The notes below the pieces were generated by a model. It made no database searches. It was given only the letters and a program-made list of their open reading frames with translations, and had not been told where the DNA came from. From contig CAZNPV010000015.1 of assembly GCA_964575025.1 (NCBI GenBank), positions 1-64,000 on the forward strand: a stretch of 64,000 nucleotides of DNA, in the 5' to 3' direction. The first letter of the stretch is position 1; every line of letters begins with the position of its first letter. The DNA comes from JABMQB01 sp964575025. Its GTDB lineage: Bacteria; Bacteroidota; Bacteroidia; Bacteroidales; Prolixibacteraceae. This document shows, piece after piece, positions 43,241 through 52,868 of the stretch. A program made the position numbers and the translations under genes.

Positions 43241-44434
43241 TTGCATTATAAAGATATAATTCGGGATTTAATTACTACCCAGATTATGCCATCAGGAAAT
43301 TTTCAGCAACGACAAAAAGAGTTGCTCCTTCTACTTCGGAACGGAGTAAACCAGCAATCTGATAACAGTCAGGTCCACATCGAACGATTTGAATTTTCTT
43401 CGGTGATTACCGATCGGGATGGCAATGATGGAAATTTCTTTCTACAGCAGGATTCAGAAATTCAGGAAAACCTTCGTTTTACTTACGATGTATTTGTTCC
43501 AAACCAACGAAAAGATCATCAGTCTGCCATTCTGCTACTTCATGGATTGAACGAACGAAGTTGGGATAAGTACCTGCAGTGGGCCGACTATCTTGCCGGG
43601 AACACCATGAAACCGGTGATTCTTTTTCCCATCGCCTTTCACATGAACCGGAGTCCCTCTTTATGGACTAATCCACGGATTATGAAATTTTGGATGGAAA
43701 GAAGAAAAAGAAGCTTTGGCATTATTAAAGCTCTCAGCTTTGCCAACGTAGCCCTCAGCAATCGTTTATCCGATGAGCCTTACCGTTTTTATTATGCCGG
43801 AAGGCAAACCATAAACGATTTGGTTTCACTTGCCGGGCAAATCCGGGATGGTCAGCATCCACTTTTTGGAAAGGGAGCTAAACTGGATATTTTTGGTTAT
43901 TCCATTGGCTCTTTTCTTGCTGAAATTTTGCTGATGGCCAATCCTGAAAATCTCTTTGCTTCCTCTCGTCTTTTTGTTTTTTGTGGTGGTTCTATTTTTC
44001 GACAGATGTACGGAACGTCGCGTTATATTATGGATGAAAAAGCGTATGAACGACTTTTAAGCTACTATTGCAATGAGTGGTTCACTCCTCCGAAGAATGC
44101 TTCCGCTAAAAATATCGCAGCTGCCGATAATCTTAAACGGGCATTTAATGCGATGATCTCTCCGGATATCTACCAGGATGAGCGGGAGTCTTTTTTCAGA
44201 TCCTGGAGAAACAGAATCGCCGGAATTTCGCTACAAAAAGACAGGGTAATGCCCTATAGTGGGGTTGAGGCATGCATGGGGCATCAAACGGCAAAAGCAT
44301 GCTTCGAAGTGATGGATTTTCCTTTCGATTATACCCATGAAACTCCTTTCCCTCTGAACGACAGGATGAATGTTCATGCCCTTGAAATTTCCTTCCTGAA
44401 GGTATTCAGAAAATGTGCAGCATTTCTGGCCTGA
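43241..44434 (+). CDS. DUF6051 family alpha/beta hydrolase
   Basis: Up to 397 residues. The frame opens at TTG 43241 and the first ATG is 43286; either is possible, and ATG 43286 fits better with a promoter near 43212 (ATTTG). Alpha/beta hydrolase features: AILLLHGLNERSWDKYLQWA (oxyanion region), nucleophile elbow FGYSIGSF, and a late conserved His in HETPFPLNDR or MNVHALE. Large, cytoplasmic, Bacteroidota-type DUF6051. Substrate unknown. Confidence 0.8.
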   Translation: MHYKDIIRDLITTQIMPSGNFQQRQKELLLLLRNGVNQQSDNSQVHIERFEFSSVITDRDGNDGNFFLQQDSEIQENLRFTYDVFVPNQRKDHQSAILLLHGLNERSWDKYLQWADYLAGNTMKPVILFPIAFHMNRSPSLWTNPRIMKFWMERRKRSFGIIKALSFANVALSNRLSDEPYRFYYAGRQTINDLVSLAGQIRDGQHPLFGKGAKLDIFGYSIGSFLAEILLMANPENLFASSRLFVFCGGSIFRQMYGTSRYIMDEKAYERLLSYYCNEWFTPPKNASAKNIAAADNLKRAFNAMISPDIYQDERESFFRSWRNRIAGISLQKDRVMPYSGVEACMGHQTAKACFEVMDFPFDYTHETPFPLNDRMNVHALEISFLKVFRKCAAFLA

Positions 44435-44787
44435 TCCAATGAAAAATCCTGGCTGTCATTTCCAACCAATGCCGGAACCCAACCGGAAAGCCCCGTTTTT
44501 AATGCTTTAAAAATTTGTTCCAATGCTATTTAAGACAGATACTTTAAGATTAAATCATTTAATTGGGGTTGGATTTTTATCCTGGCAGTTTATTTTTCAA
44601 AAAAGGAATAAATCTTTATGATTCCGACAAAACATGTATCTTAGTTGACGAAAGAGGAAAACAAACACAACAGCAAAACTGCTCAAATTGTGATTCCTCA
44701 TCATGAAATGTGGGTGACTGTTTTGTGCTAACTGTAAAAACCAGACGGGAATCCCGATTGTTACCATTTGGATTTAAAAAGCCTGAT
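44435..44787. other. Intergenic stretch without recognised feature
   Basis: 353 bp. An open frame reaches back from the antiporter gene to 44710 but shows no coding character before ATG 44788. No RNA gene, strong hairpin or consensus promoter seen. Confidence 0.5.
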
Positions 44788-45741
44788 ATGATCATCTCCA
44801 TACTTTTAGTAATAACCGGATTTGCGTGTCTGATTTTTGGAGCAAACTGGCTTGTAGATGGGGCTGCTGCATTGGCAAAAAAATACAAGGTATCCGATCT
44901 GGCAATCGGATTGACCATTGTTGCCTTTGGCACTTCGGCTCCGGAATTAGTGGTGAACATAGTTGCATCCTGGAAAGGTTATTCAGATATCATACTGGGC
45001 AATGTAATTGGCAGCAACAATTTTAATTTATTCATAATCCTTGGGCTATCCGGAATCATTCTGCCAATCGCCGTTCAATCTTCAACTGCATGGAAAGAGA
45101 TTCCAATATCCTTAGTTGTAGCGGTATTTCTTTTTTTTCTGCTAAACGATTTTAAATTCTCTGAACACAGTTATTTGAGCAGAATGGACGGAATCATACT
45201 GCTCGTATTTTTCTTTCTGTTCCTGTATTATGTTTTTGTTCAAATGAAAAACGATCCGGATATCCAGACAGGGATTGCACCAAAATCACTACGTAAGATT
45301 GGAGGGTTAATAGGAATCGGATTATCCGGATTGATTATCGGAGGGCAACTCGTTGTAATTCATAGTGTGCGTATCGCAGACAGCTTAGGTGTAAGTGAAA
45401 AAATAATTGGATTAACCATTGTCGCAACAGGAACATCCCTACCGGAATTGGTTACCTCAATGGTAGCAGCGGCAAAAAAGAATAGTGACCTGGCAATTGG
45501 AAACATTATCGGCTCGAATGTATTTAATATTCTGTTGATTTTATCCATAGCCAGTATAATACGACCTATTTCGTACAATCCAAAATTTAATACAGACCTC
45601 TGTATTTTAATTGGAGGAACAATTTTTTTGTTATCATCCATGCTTACCGGACAAAGAAAAAAGCTGGACCGCTGGGAAGCCGGAATATTGCTTGGTTTTT
45701 ATCTGCTCTACACCGTGTATCTGGTAATGAAAGAAATATAA
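44788..45741 (+). CDS. Calcium/sodium antiporter (CaCA family, YrbG-like)
   Basis: 317 residues from ATG 44788, giving the first membrane helix MIISILLVITGFACLIFGAN. Two inverted alpha repeats: GLTIVAFGTSAPELVVNIVA...GNVIGSNNFN and GLTIVATGTSLPELVTSMVA...GNIIGSNVFN, holding the ion-binding Glu and Asn residues. About ten membrane helices. Exchanges Na+ for Ca2+ across the inner membrane by family inference. Confidence 0.95.
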   Translation: MIISILLVITGFACLIFGANWLVDGAAALAKKYKVSDLAIGLTIVAFGTSAPELVVNIVASWKGYSDIILGNVIGSNNFNLFIILGLSGIILPIAVQSSTAWKEIPISLVVAVFLFFLLNDFKFSEHSYLSRMDGIILLVFFFLFLYYVFVQMKNDPDIQTGIAPKSLRKIGGLIGIGLSGLIIGGQLVVIHSVRIADSLGVSEKIIGLTIVATGTSLPELVTSMVAAAKKNSDLAIGNIIGSNVFNILLILSIASIIRPISYNPKFNTDLCILIGGTIFLLSSMLTGQRKKLDRWEAGILLGFYLLYTVYLVMKEI

Positions 45742-45775
45742 AAAGGAATTTAAAGTTGATGGCGAGATTGGCAAA

Positions 45776-45988
45776 ATGAAGTTAGAAAGCGACAAATATG
45801 CTGTCGGTCATTTTGAAATTGATGAGAAAGGATTTGAAAAAGCGTGGAATACAATGTGTTTATGGTTTACAGAAAATGGATATCAACCAAGGGATGGTTA
45901 TCCATATGAGTTATATTATAATTCGCCGGATGAAGACTCTAAACGCAGATTTGTCTTAGATATATGTATCCCAGTGAAAACCTTATAG
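45776..45988 (+). pseudogene. GyrI-like effector-binding domain fragment
   Basis: 70 residues: KYAVGHFEIDEKGFEKAWNT, MCLWFTENGYQPRDGYPYEL, FVLDICIPVKTL. This is the C-terminal half of the GyrI-like/AraC effector-binding domain; the DNA-binding part and the first half are missing. Presumably a truncated relic, although a short ATG-initiated product is possible. Confidence 0.65.
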
Positions 45989-46049
45989 TTTTTTATCCGA
46001 GGAACATAATATAGAATCCACCATCAAAGAAGGTGGTATTATTTAGACA

Positions 46050-46084
46050 TTTCAACATTTTTTCAGAGCTTTCAGTAAAGTGTG
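46050..46084. repeat. 35-bp exact dispersed repeat, copy 2
   Basis: Identical to 24176-24210. Here it lies between the GyrI-like fragment and the promoter region of the repeat-rich T9SS protein. Confidence 0.7.
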
Positions 46085-46148
46085 TTTTTTATACCTCCCA
46101 ATCAGCTGGATATTAACAATAAAATATAAATTATGTTTCGAAAATAAT

Positions 46149-46156
46149 TAGCTTTG
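46149..46156 (+). promoter_or_regulatory. -7 promoter element upstream of the repeat-rich T9SS protein
   Basis: TAGCTTTG matches TAnnTTTG and lies 27 bp before ATG 46184. No TTG at the -33 spacing. Confidence 0.45.
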
Positions 46157-46183
46157 TCAATAACAACCTAAACTTTGAATTTT

Positions 46184-48115
46184 ATGAAAACAAATTGTTT
46201 TAGAACCGGATTTTTTTGTTTTTTCTTATTCTCCACCGCGAATCTAATGTCTCAAACCATTTGGAATGGTCCGCCGATGACATTTACCAAAGCAAATTTT
46301 GCCGATTGGACGCTTCCCGAAAATCAGGACAAAATCAGCGATGACATCTGGATAACAAGGGGAAACAGCATGCCTATTTTTAATATTGCAGTAGAAAACT
46401 TCGATAGAAGTCCCCTGGATACAAGATGGGCATTTGGAAGCATTGCTGATGGCATTGAAAACCTGAAATTTAATTATTGGGTGAATACGATATATTATGA
46501 TCCACCCTCCATGGTAGGGGAAAAGATGGTTCTGTATTTAGTTACAGATCAGGCATATATCGACATCACGTTCACTTCCTGGACTTCGGGTGGAAAAGGC
46601 GGTGGATTTAGTTATGTCCGTTCTACAGGGAACCTTTCAGAGACCTTGTGGACCGGGCCTGAAATAACGTTTACCAAAGCCGACAGCACCGATTGGACTC
46701 TGGAGGAAAATCAGGACCGGATAACCGACAATGTATGGCTTACAAGAGCGAACGAGGAAGGAATTTTTAATCCCGCACGTGAAGAATCCTATGATTGGAA
46801 TATTTCTTCCTTGTATGCATCAAGCCCTTCCGATACCCGATGGGCATTTGGCCGTATATCGGACGGTATTGAGAATCTGTATTTTGATCACTGGATATCT
46901 GCTATTGACAAATTTCCTCCCGGAATGGTAGATACCAATATGGTGCTGTTTTTGGTTACAGACAGTATTTATATTGATATTACGTTCACCTCCTGGACAT
47001 CGGAAAGCGAAGGAGGAGGGTTCAGTTACAAACGTTCAACAGGCGACCTTTCAGAGACTTTGTGGACCGGACCGGAGATAACGTTTATCAAGGCCGATAG
47101 CGCCGACTGGACCCTGGAAGCAAATCAGGATCGCATAACCAACAATGTGTGGCTGACACGAGCTGATAACGAAGGAATTTTTAATATAGCCCTGGAAAAA
47201 TCCTTTTCCCATACCCTTGCAGTTCCTGCAAAAACGCTGTGGGCGTATGGTACTACGAATGATGGAATTGAAAACCTTGATTTTGATTATTTTCTAAACA
47301 CGATTCATTACAATCCACCTGCAATGGTGGATAGCAATATGGTCTTAAAACTGATTCCGTATGATATTTATATCGATATTGTCTTCACTTCATGGACCAG
47401 TGGGGAGGATTCGTATGCTCCTTCCGATACCCGGTGGGCATTTGGCAGCCTTTCAGACGGTATTGAAAATCTGAACTTTGATTACTGGTCAACTACCATC
47501 AATCACTATCCGCCCGGTATGGTGGATAGCAGTATGGTGCTGTACCTCGTTACAGACAGCATTTATATGGATATCACCTTTACATCCTGGACATCGGAAA
47601 GCAAAGGCGGTGGGTTCAGTTACATACGTTCGACGGGCAACCTTTCAGAGACCTTGTGGACCGGGCCGGAAATAACCTTTACCAAAGCCGACAGCACTGA
47701 CTGGACCCTGGAAGCAAATCAGGACCGGATAACCAGCAATGTATGGCTGACAAGAGCAAACAGAGAAGGAATTTTCAATATTGCAAGCGAACAATCCTAC
47801 GCCGAAACATTGGGTGGCGGAGGGTTTTCCTATATCCGGTCAACCAATCCGGGCTCATACACGAATGAACTGCCTAATCAAAAAAATACGATGATTTGTT
47901 ATCCCAATCCTGCATCAGAGAAGGTTTATATTGACCATATTTTCAGGGGTTCCGAAACATTGTTTGAATTATACGATTTGCAAGGCAAAATGGTATTAAG
48001 AAAACGGTTGGAAGAAAACAAACAAATTTCCGTATCGCATCTTAAAAGTGGATTATACCTGTACAAAATAAACGATACAAAAACCTGCTACAGCGGAAAA
48101 TTGATCATTGAGTAA
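46184..48115 (+). CDS. Secreted protein of tandem beta-type repeats with T9SS sorting domain
   Basis: 643 residues from ATG 46184; signal peptide ending LMSQ. The body consists of about four ~135-residue repeats, each starting (T/I)LWTGPEITFTKADS.DWTLE and continuing DTRWAFG..SDGIENL and ITFTSWTSE..GGGFSY.RSTG. Repeat 3 has its second half twice, repeat 4 lacks it, and repeat 1 is the most divergent. The C-terminus MICYPNPASEKVYIDHIF...GLYLYKIND is a type A T9SS sorting domain. Probably cell-surface or secreted; function unknown. Late repeats are close in DNA sequence, indicating recent duplication. Confidence 0.88.
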   Translation: MKTNCFRTGFFCFFLFSTANLMSQTIWNGPPMTFTKANFADWTLPENQDKISDDIWITRGNSMPIFNIAVENFDRSPLDTRWAFGSIADGIENLKFNYWVNTIYYDPPSMVGEKMVLYLVTDQAYIDITFTSWTSGGKGGGFSYVRSTGNLSETLWTGPEITFTKADSTDWTLEENQDRITDNVWLTRANEEGIFNPAREESYDWNISSLYASSPSDTRWAFGRISDGIENLYFDHWISAIDKFPPGMVDTNMVLFLVTDSIYIDITFTSWTSESEGGGFSYKRSTGDLSETLWTGPEITFIKADSADWTLEANQDRITNNVWLTRADNEGIFNIALEKSFSHTLAVPAKTLWAYGTTNDGIENLDFDYFLNTIHYNPPAMVDSNMVLKLIPYDIYIDIVFTSWTSGEDSYAPSDTRWAFGSLSDGIENLNFDYWSTTINHYPPGMVDSSMVLYLVTDSIYMDITFTSWTSESKGGGFSYIRSTGNLSETLWTGPEITFTKADSTDWTLEANQDRITSNVWLTRANREGIFNIASEQSYAETLGGGGFSYIRSTNPGSYTNELPNQKNTMICYPNPASEKVYIDHIFRGSETLFELYDLQGKMVLRKRLEENKQISVSHLKSGLYLYKINDTKTCYSGKLIIE

Positions 48116-48350
48116 AATAATCCTGCACAGATCCCTGGCTCACAGTGCAGTGTCGGGGGTGCAAATCTTTCATCAACCCGGGATTTCGAGCGATACGTTG
48201 GTCGATGTAAACGTATATACCCTCTGTATACAATGATTGGAAACATATTTATGGACGCAAAAATAGGTAGATAAAGAAATATTTTACTGAAAAAAATGTA
48301 TTTTTGGTTAATCAGAAGTCAGAACAGAATTTTATATAACCAAAAAAAGT

Positions 48351-48629
48351 ATGAGCAATTATCACGAACCAACCAATCAATTGAGTGAAAAAGCCAGATC
48401 GTTGACCCGGGCATTGAACAGCCTGAAAGAAGAAATTGAAGCGGTTGACTGGTATAATCAGCGTGCTGATGTTGAACAGGACGAATCACTGAAAAGCATC
48501 CTGGTGCACAACATGAAAGAAGAGATAGAGCATGCCTGCATGACTCTTGAATGGTTGCGCCGTAACATGGATGGGTGGGACGATCAGCTTAAAGAATTTA
48601 TTTTTTCGAAAGGCGAAATTTCGCACTAA
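48351..48629 (+). CDS. Encapsulated-ferritin-like protein (EncFtn family), without encapsulin neighbour
   Basis: 92 residues. SLKEEIEAVDWYNQRADVEQ and NMKEEIEHACMTLEWLRRN match EncFtn, the decameric ferritin-like ferroxidase usually packed in encapsulin shells. Expected iron ligands are Glu28, Tyr35, Glu58, His61 (E-(x6)-Y and E-x-x-H), with entry-site Glu27/Glu30. The C-terminus ends FIFSKGEISH without the encapsulin targeting peptide seen in classical members. No encapsulin gene is adjacent. Likely a free iron-oxidising protein; function inferred. Confidence 0.88.
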   Translation: MSNYHEPTNQLSEKARSLTRALNSLKEEIEAVDWYNQRADVEQDESLKSILVHNMKEEIEHACMTLEWLRRNMDGWDDQLKEFIFSKGEISH

Positions 48630-48649
48630 ACGATAAAGAATTTTAACGA

Positions 48650-49183
48650 ATGAAACATATCCTGTATATCTCTCTTTTTTTATTGTCTGTTTCTACAGGG
48701 AGTTGTACTTCAAAAAACGACAACACGGTGAATCAAACAACTGTTAAAGAACTGGACATCGAAAAATACATGGGAACGTGGTACGAAATTGCCCGGTACG
48801 ACCATTCTTTTGAACGGGGCCTGGTTGGCGTAACTGCAGATTATTCGCTTCGTCCGGACGGGAAAATAACGGTCATCAACCAGGGGTATAAAAACTCCCT
48901 CGACGGTAAATTTAGCCGTGCCAAAGGCAAAGCAAAACGACCCGATCCCAACGAACCAGGAAAACTGAAAGTTGCTTTTTTCCTTTTCTTTTATGCCGAT
49001 TATTTCGTGCTGGAACTGGAAAAAGAGTATCAATGGGCACTCATCGGGAGTTCATCCGACAAGTACCTCTGGATACTAAGCCGCACGCCACATCTTTCGC
49101 CGGAAACCCTGGAGAAAATTCTGAACCTGGCACGACAACGCGGATACGACACCGATAAACTCATCATGGTTGAACAGAAATAA
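48650..49183 (+). CDS. blc: Bacterial lipocalin (Blc-like lipoprotein)
   Basis: 177 residues; lipobox SVSTGSC (Cys19). Lipocalin signature IEKYMGTWYEIARYDHSFER, then SRAKGKAKRPDPNEPGKLKV and DKYLWILSRTPHLSPE, all as in Blc. Binds fatty acids or lysophospholipids at the outer membrane in characterised relatives. 20 bp after the ferritin-like gene; GNAT gene follows after 11 bp, so these may be co-transcribed. Confidence 0.95.
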   Translation: MKHILYISLFLLSVSTGSCTSKNDNTVNQTTVKELDIEKYMGTWYEIARYDHSFERGLVGVTADYSLRPDGKITVINQGYKNSLDGKFSRAKGKAKRPDPNEPGKLKVAFFLFFYADYFVLELEKEYQWALIGSSSDKYLWILSRTPHLSPETLEKILNLARQRGYDTDKLIMVEQK

Positions 49184-49194
49184 TTTTCTGCCCA

Positions 49195-49713
49195 ATGCAA
49201 TTGGCCCTGAAATCTTTCCATGAACTGGATATCAATAGTCTTTACAATCTTCTGAAAAATATATATACCTCTTCCGGGAGCATGAGTGAGTCGTTCGACG
49301 ATAAATTCCGGGATCAGGCTGCCTGCAGGGATTATTTTAAAGAATTGTCGGAACTCCCCGGAGCCATTACCGTCTTTGCAGAAGCAGAGGGGCAGCTGGC
49401 AGGTTTCCTGACAATCAGACCCCGGCATCAGGCCCACATCCGACACACTTCAGAACTGAACATGGGAGTCCATTCAACATTCCGGGGCAAGGGCATCGGG
49501 AAATTTCTTATGAATGAAGCGCTGAAGAGGGCCGAAGAAACAGCAACTATCGAAATTATCTACCTCATGGTCAGGGAAGACAACCTACCTGCTATCCGGC
49601 TCTACACAAAGGTTGGTTTTGAAAAACTGGCCATCCTCGAAAAGGACACTAAGATCGGTGATGCTTACTACAACGGCATCCTGATGCGGCGATTTACCCT
49701 ATTTTCCCGTTGA
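49195..49713 (+). CDS. GNAT family acetyltransferase
   Basis: 172 residues with the acetyl-CoA motif LNMGVHSTFRGKGIGKFLMN (Q/RxxGxG/A variant) and the later EDNLPAIRLYTKVGFEKLAI typical of GNAT enzymes. Acceptor unknown. Its last 20 bp overlap the 3' end of ftcD, which is convergent. Confidence 0.92.
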   Translation: MQLALKSFHELDINSLYNLLKNIYTSSGSMSESFDDKFRDQAACRDYFKELSELPGAITVFAEAEGQLAGFLTIRPRHQAHIRHTSELNMGVHSTFRGKGIGKFLMNEALKRAEETATIEIIYLMVREDNLPAIRLYTKVGFEKLAILEKDTKIGDAYYNGILMRRFTLFSR

Positions 49714-51388
49714 CGGTTTCCAGGATCTTTTCTTCGAGGGCTTTTGCTTTTGACTGGATGCTTCCGGCTTCAGAAAGGGCTTTTTCAGCAAAGGCTTTAT
49801 CCTCCAATCCAACGGCATTTATTTTCACGTTCAGGAAGGCTCCTTCCACAGCCGTCCGGGCACACAAAGCCCCCACCCCGGCATCCGACACCGAATTGGG
49901 ATTTCCTTTTTCAGCCATGGCTTGTATCACTTCCATGGATTCATAGGCAAGATTCATTACCTTCAGGGGAACCTCAATGGCTTTGCATGTAGCATCGGCA
50001 ATGGTTTTTTTCCGCAGGGCTTTCTCCTGGTTATTGGATTTCGGAAGTCCGTATGCATCCATAATCCGGTGAAAAGCCAGGGTATCCTCATCCACACATT
50101 TCAGCAGTTCGACATGGTAGTATTTTCCCTTTTCAGCCCATTCTGAGAATTCTTCCCAGCGGTTGTCCCATCCCCGTTTGTGAGCCGACAGGTTCGCCAC
50201 CATGGTACCCAGAGCGGCTCCCAGGGAACCGGTATAAGCAGCTACAGACCCTCCCCCCGGAGCCGGACTTTCCGAAGCTGTTTCCCCGATGAATTGTTTC
50301 AGGTTCATCCCGGCCAGTTTGTCTCCTGCATTCTCTTCTATCATGTATTCAATGATCTTCCTTTCCGGATCAAAAGGCTTCAGTTCATCCAGTCCCAGCG
50401 ACTTAACCGCAATTTTAATGATCTCAGCATCGGGAATACCGGCTGAGCGTTGTTGTTTACGCAGGAAATATTTCCCTGCATCCAGCATAGCCTTCAGGGG
50501 AATTACACCCACCAGTTCCGAACCGGTCACCCGGAGGCCTCTTTCGCGGGCTTTCTCACACACCTCATCAAAAGCCACATGCACCGGAGTAACCGTTATA
50601 TCCGTGAGATTCATTGATATCTGGGCCATTCCGTACTCTTTGATATACCATCCTATGGCACGCACCTTTTTCAGTGAACCCGGAATACGCACCGATTCTC
50701 CGTTTTCATCCCTGACAATTTTTCCGTGCAGGGTGTTGCCTTCCCGTTTTACCCTTCCGGCTTCCCGGACATCAAAAGCAATGGCATTGGCCCGTCGTGT
50801 AGAAGTCGTATTCAGGTTTATATTGTAGGCTACCAGGAAATTTCTTGCTCCGATTGCAGTCGCTCCGGATGCTGCAATGCGGCCGGACCATTCCGCGGGT
50901 CCAAAATCGGGTTTCCACTCGTTGGAAACCATGCGTTCACGCAGGGCTTCGTATTCTCCTGCCCGGCAATTGGCCAGGCTACGGCGCTTCTCCGAGGCAG
51001 CAGCAAATTCATAACAATAGACCGGAATCCCCAGCTCTTGTCCAACCCTCTCAGCCAGTTTACGCGCATATTCCACGATTTCCTCCATGGTAATGTTTGC
51101 CACCGGAACCAGGGGGCATACATCCGTAGCTCCAAACCGCGGGTGTTCCCCTTTGTGCTTTTTCATGTCGATCAGGGAAGCTGCCTTTTTTATGGCCCGA
51201 AAAGCTGCTTCCACAACAACTTCAGGCGTCCCAACAAAGGTTACCACCGTTCGGTTGGTCGCTTTGCCCGGATCTACATCCAGCAACTTTATGCCTTCAA
51301 CTCCCTCTATGACATCGGTAATCTCCCGGATTACCTTGCTGTTTCTCCCTTCTGAGAAATTGGGCACGCACTCCAGAATCTGTTTCAT
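49694..51388 (-). CDS. ftcD: Glutamate formimidoyltransferase / formimidoyl-THF cyclodeaminase (fused)
   Basis: Bifunctional folate enzyme of histidine breakdown: transfers the formimino group from formiminoglutamate to tetrahydrofolate, then releases ammonia to give methenyl-THF. 564 residues; formimidoyltransferase part (LECVPNFSEGRNSKVI... to about 330, including HKGEHPRFGATDVCPLVPVA) and cyclodeaminase part (IGETASESPAPGGGSVAAYT to the end). No other hut genes are nearby. Confidence 0.97.
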   Translation of the reverse strand: MKQILECVPNFSEGRNSKVIREITDVIEGVEGIKLLDVDPGKATNRTVVTFVGTPEVVVEAAFRAIKKAASLIDMKKHKGEHPRFGATDVCPLVPVANITMEEIVEYARKLAERVGQELGIPVYCYEFAAASEKRRSLANCRAGEYEALRERMVSNEWKPDFGPAEWSGRIAASGATAIGARNFLVAYNINLNTTSTRRANAIAFDVREAGRVKREGNTLHGKIVRDENGESVRIPGSLKKVRAIGWYIKEYGMAQISMNLTDITVTPVHVAFDEVCEKARERGLRVTGSELVGVIPLKAMLDAGKYFLRKQQRSAGIPDAEIIKIAVKSLGLDELKPFDPERKIIEYMIEENAGDKLAGMNLKQFIGETASESPAPGGGSVAAYTGSLGAALGTMVANLSAHKRGWDNRWEEFSEWAEKGKYYHVELLKCVDEDTLAFHRIMDAYGLPKSNNQEKALRKKTIADATCKAIEVPLKVMNLAYESMEVIQAMAEKGNPNSVSDAGVGALCARTAVEGAFLNVKINAVGLEDKAFAEKALSEAGSIQSKAKALEEKILETVNGKIG

Positions 51389-51449
51389 CTTTTCATCATT
51401 TTTTAATAAAAATCACAATTAGAACGATTCATTGCTTATTGCGCATTTT

Positions 51450-52301
51450 TCATTTTTCATTATTCATTTCTTTATTTAACCAGATCCCATCCTTCCCGAT
51501 CACCACCTCTCTTTTTTTATATAATCCACCGACCGCTTTTTTAAAATTTTTCTTGCTGATCCCGAAAGCAGCATAAATCACCTCGGGCGAACTGCTGTCT
51601 GTGATTTCTGTTTTACCCCCGTTCGCTTTTATGTATTCAAGGATTTTCTCTGCAAAGACATCCACTTTTTTATGCCCCGGACGATGGATCATCAAATCGA
51701 TTTTATTGTCCTCTCTGACTTTTTTAATATACCCTTTCAGTTTCATGCCGGGAGCCAGTTCCTGAAATACTTCATTTTTATAAAGGATCCCTGAACGAAC
51801 CTCATCAATGATCGCTTTATAACCGATATCTGTTTCATCGTACAGGATCAGGTCTACCTCTTCGCCCGGTTCAAATTCCACGGGCAGGTAATCCAGAAAC
51901 TTATCCACTTTTTCAGAAGCCACTATTCGCTGTGTAACCAGATCGATATAAAGATAAACCACATAATTTTTCCCCTTCTGCATTTTTTCCCGTTGTTCAC
52001 GGAAGGGTACCAAAAGGTCTTTAGGCAGTCCCCAATCGAGGAATGCCCCCACACCGGTTACCGCCACACATTGCAGGACAGCAAACTGTCCCACCTCAGC
52101 CAGCGGTTTTTTGGGCGTGGCTATCAGCCGATCTTCTGAATCGTAATAAACAAATACTTCCAGCTCGTCACCTACAGAAACCCCTTCGGGGAGATACTGC
52201 TGCGGAAGCAACAGTTCACCCGATTCGCCCCCATCGAGGTAAACACCAAAATCTACTGTTTTTTTAACCTTTAACAGGTTTCTTTTTCCCGGTTCAATCA
52301 T
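51450..52301 (-). CDS. cvfB: CvfB-type S1 RNA-binding protein
   Basis: 283 residues from the ATG at 52301 (seven further in-frame codons lie upstream). Three S1-like modules (about 10-65, 72-130, 145-215), the third containing PGMKLKGYIKKVREDNKIDL, then a winged-helix end (SPEVIYAAFGISKKNFKKAV...IWLNK). Resembles YitL/CvfB proteins, thought to bind RNA or ribosomes; role in this organism is not defined. Followed upstream by a SUI1-type gene on the same strand. Confidence 0.92.
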   Translation of the reverse strand: MIEPGKRNLLKVKKTVDFGVYLDGGESGELLLPQQYLPEGVSVGDELEVFVYYDSEDRLIATPKKPLAEVGQFAVLQCVAVTGVGAFLDWGLPKDLLVPFREQREKMQKGKNYVVYLYIDLVTQRIVASEKVDKFLDYLPVEFEPGEEVDLILYDETDIGYKAIIDEVRSGILYKNEVFQELAPGMKLKGYIKKVREDNKIDLMIHRPGHKKVDVFAEKILEYIKANGGKTEITDSSSPEVIYAAFGISKKNFKKAVGGLYKKREVVIGKDGIWLNKEMNNEK

Positions 52302-52365
52302 TTTTTTTTGTTTACCTGTCATTAGTTACAACCACTCCTGCCTGTAATACTCCGTTTTTTCAATC

Positions 52366-52707
52366 CTATCCTTTTCTTTTTACACGAAAACCTTCCTTAC
52401 GCAGTATGTCCATTACCTTATTGCAAAGCTCACCCTGGATAATGATTTCTCCGTCCTTCACGGATCCACCGGTACCGCATTTTGTTTTTAGTATTTTACC
52501 CAGTTCCCGGAGTTCCTCGCCGGACCCCTGGAATCCGGTAACCAGCGTTACGGTTTTTCCTTTCCGTTTCTTCCGGTCTGTTGTTACCTGCAGGTTCTGT
52601 TGTTGGGGAGGGATTGATTCCTGAGACTCCTCTTCCTCCTGGCGGTATTGAAAACCAGAATCTGTAGAATAAACCACTCCCACCCTCTTTTTCCAACTCT
52701 CTGACAT
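52366..52707 (-). CDS. SUI1/YciH-type translation factor
   Basis: 113 residues (ATG at 52707). Basic linker then the SUI1 domain: TLVTGFQGSGEELRELGKIL, KTKCGTGGSVKDGEIIIQGE, VMDILRKEGFRVKRKG. eIF1-like; bacterial YciH may influence start-site fidelity. Shares a 160-bp divergent region with the Na/Pi symporter gene. Confidence 0.95.
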   Translation of the reverse strand: MSESWKKRVGVVYSTDSGFQYRQEEEESQESIPPQQQNLQVTTDRKKRKGKTVTLVTGFQGSGEELRELGKILKTKCGTGGSVKDGEIIIQGELCNKVMDILRKEGFRVKRKG

Positions 52708-52868
52708 GATCATACTTTTGCCACAAAGATAATGAATCGTACCCAGTTTTTCCTTCCGGCTTCTTTGATAACATTATGATAATTTTTATCTTGTTCTCTC
52801 TTTCCGTAGAAATACAGATAAGAAAAGAATATGGAACTGATTCTGCCACCTGTTTATATATTCCAACG

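Noticed and set aside
48351..49183. Encapsulin nanocompartment operon
   Set aside because: The gene after the EncFtn-like one is a lipocalin, not an HK97-fold shell protein, and the cargo peptide is missing.
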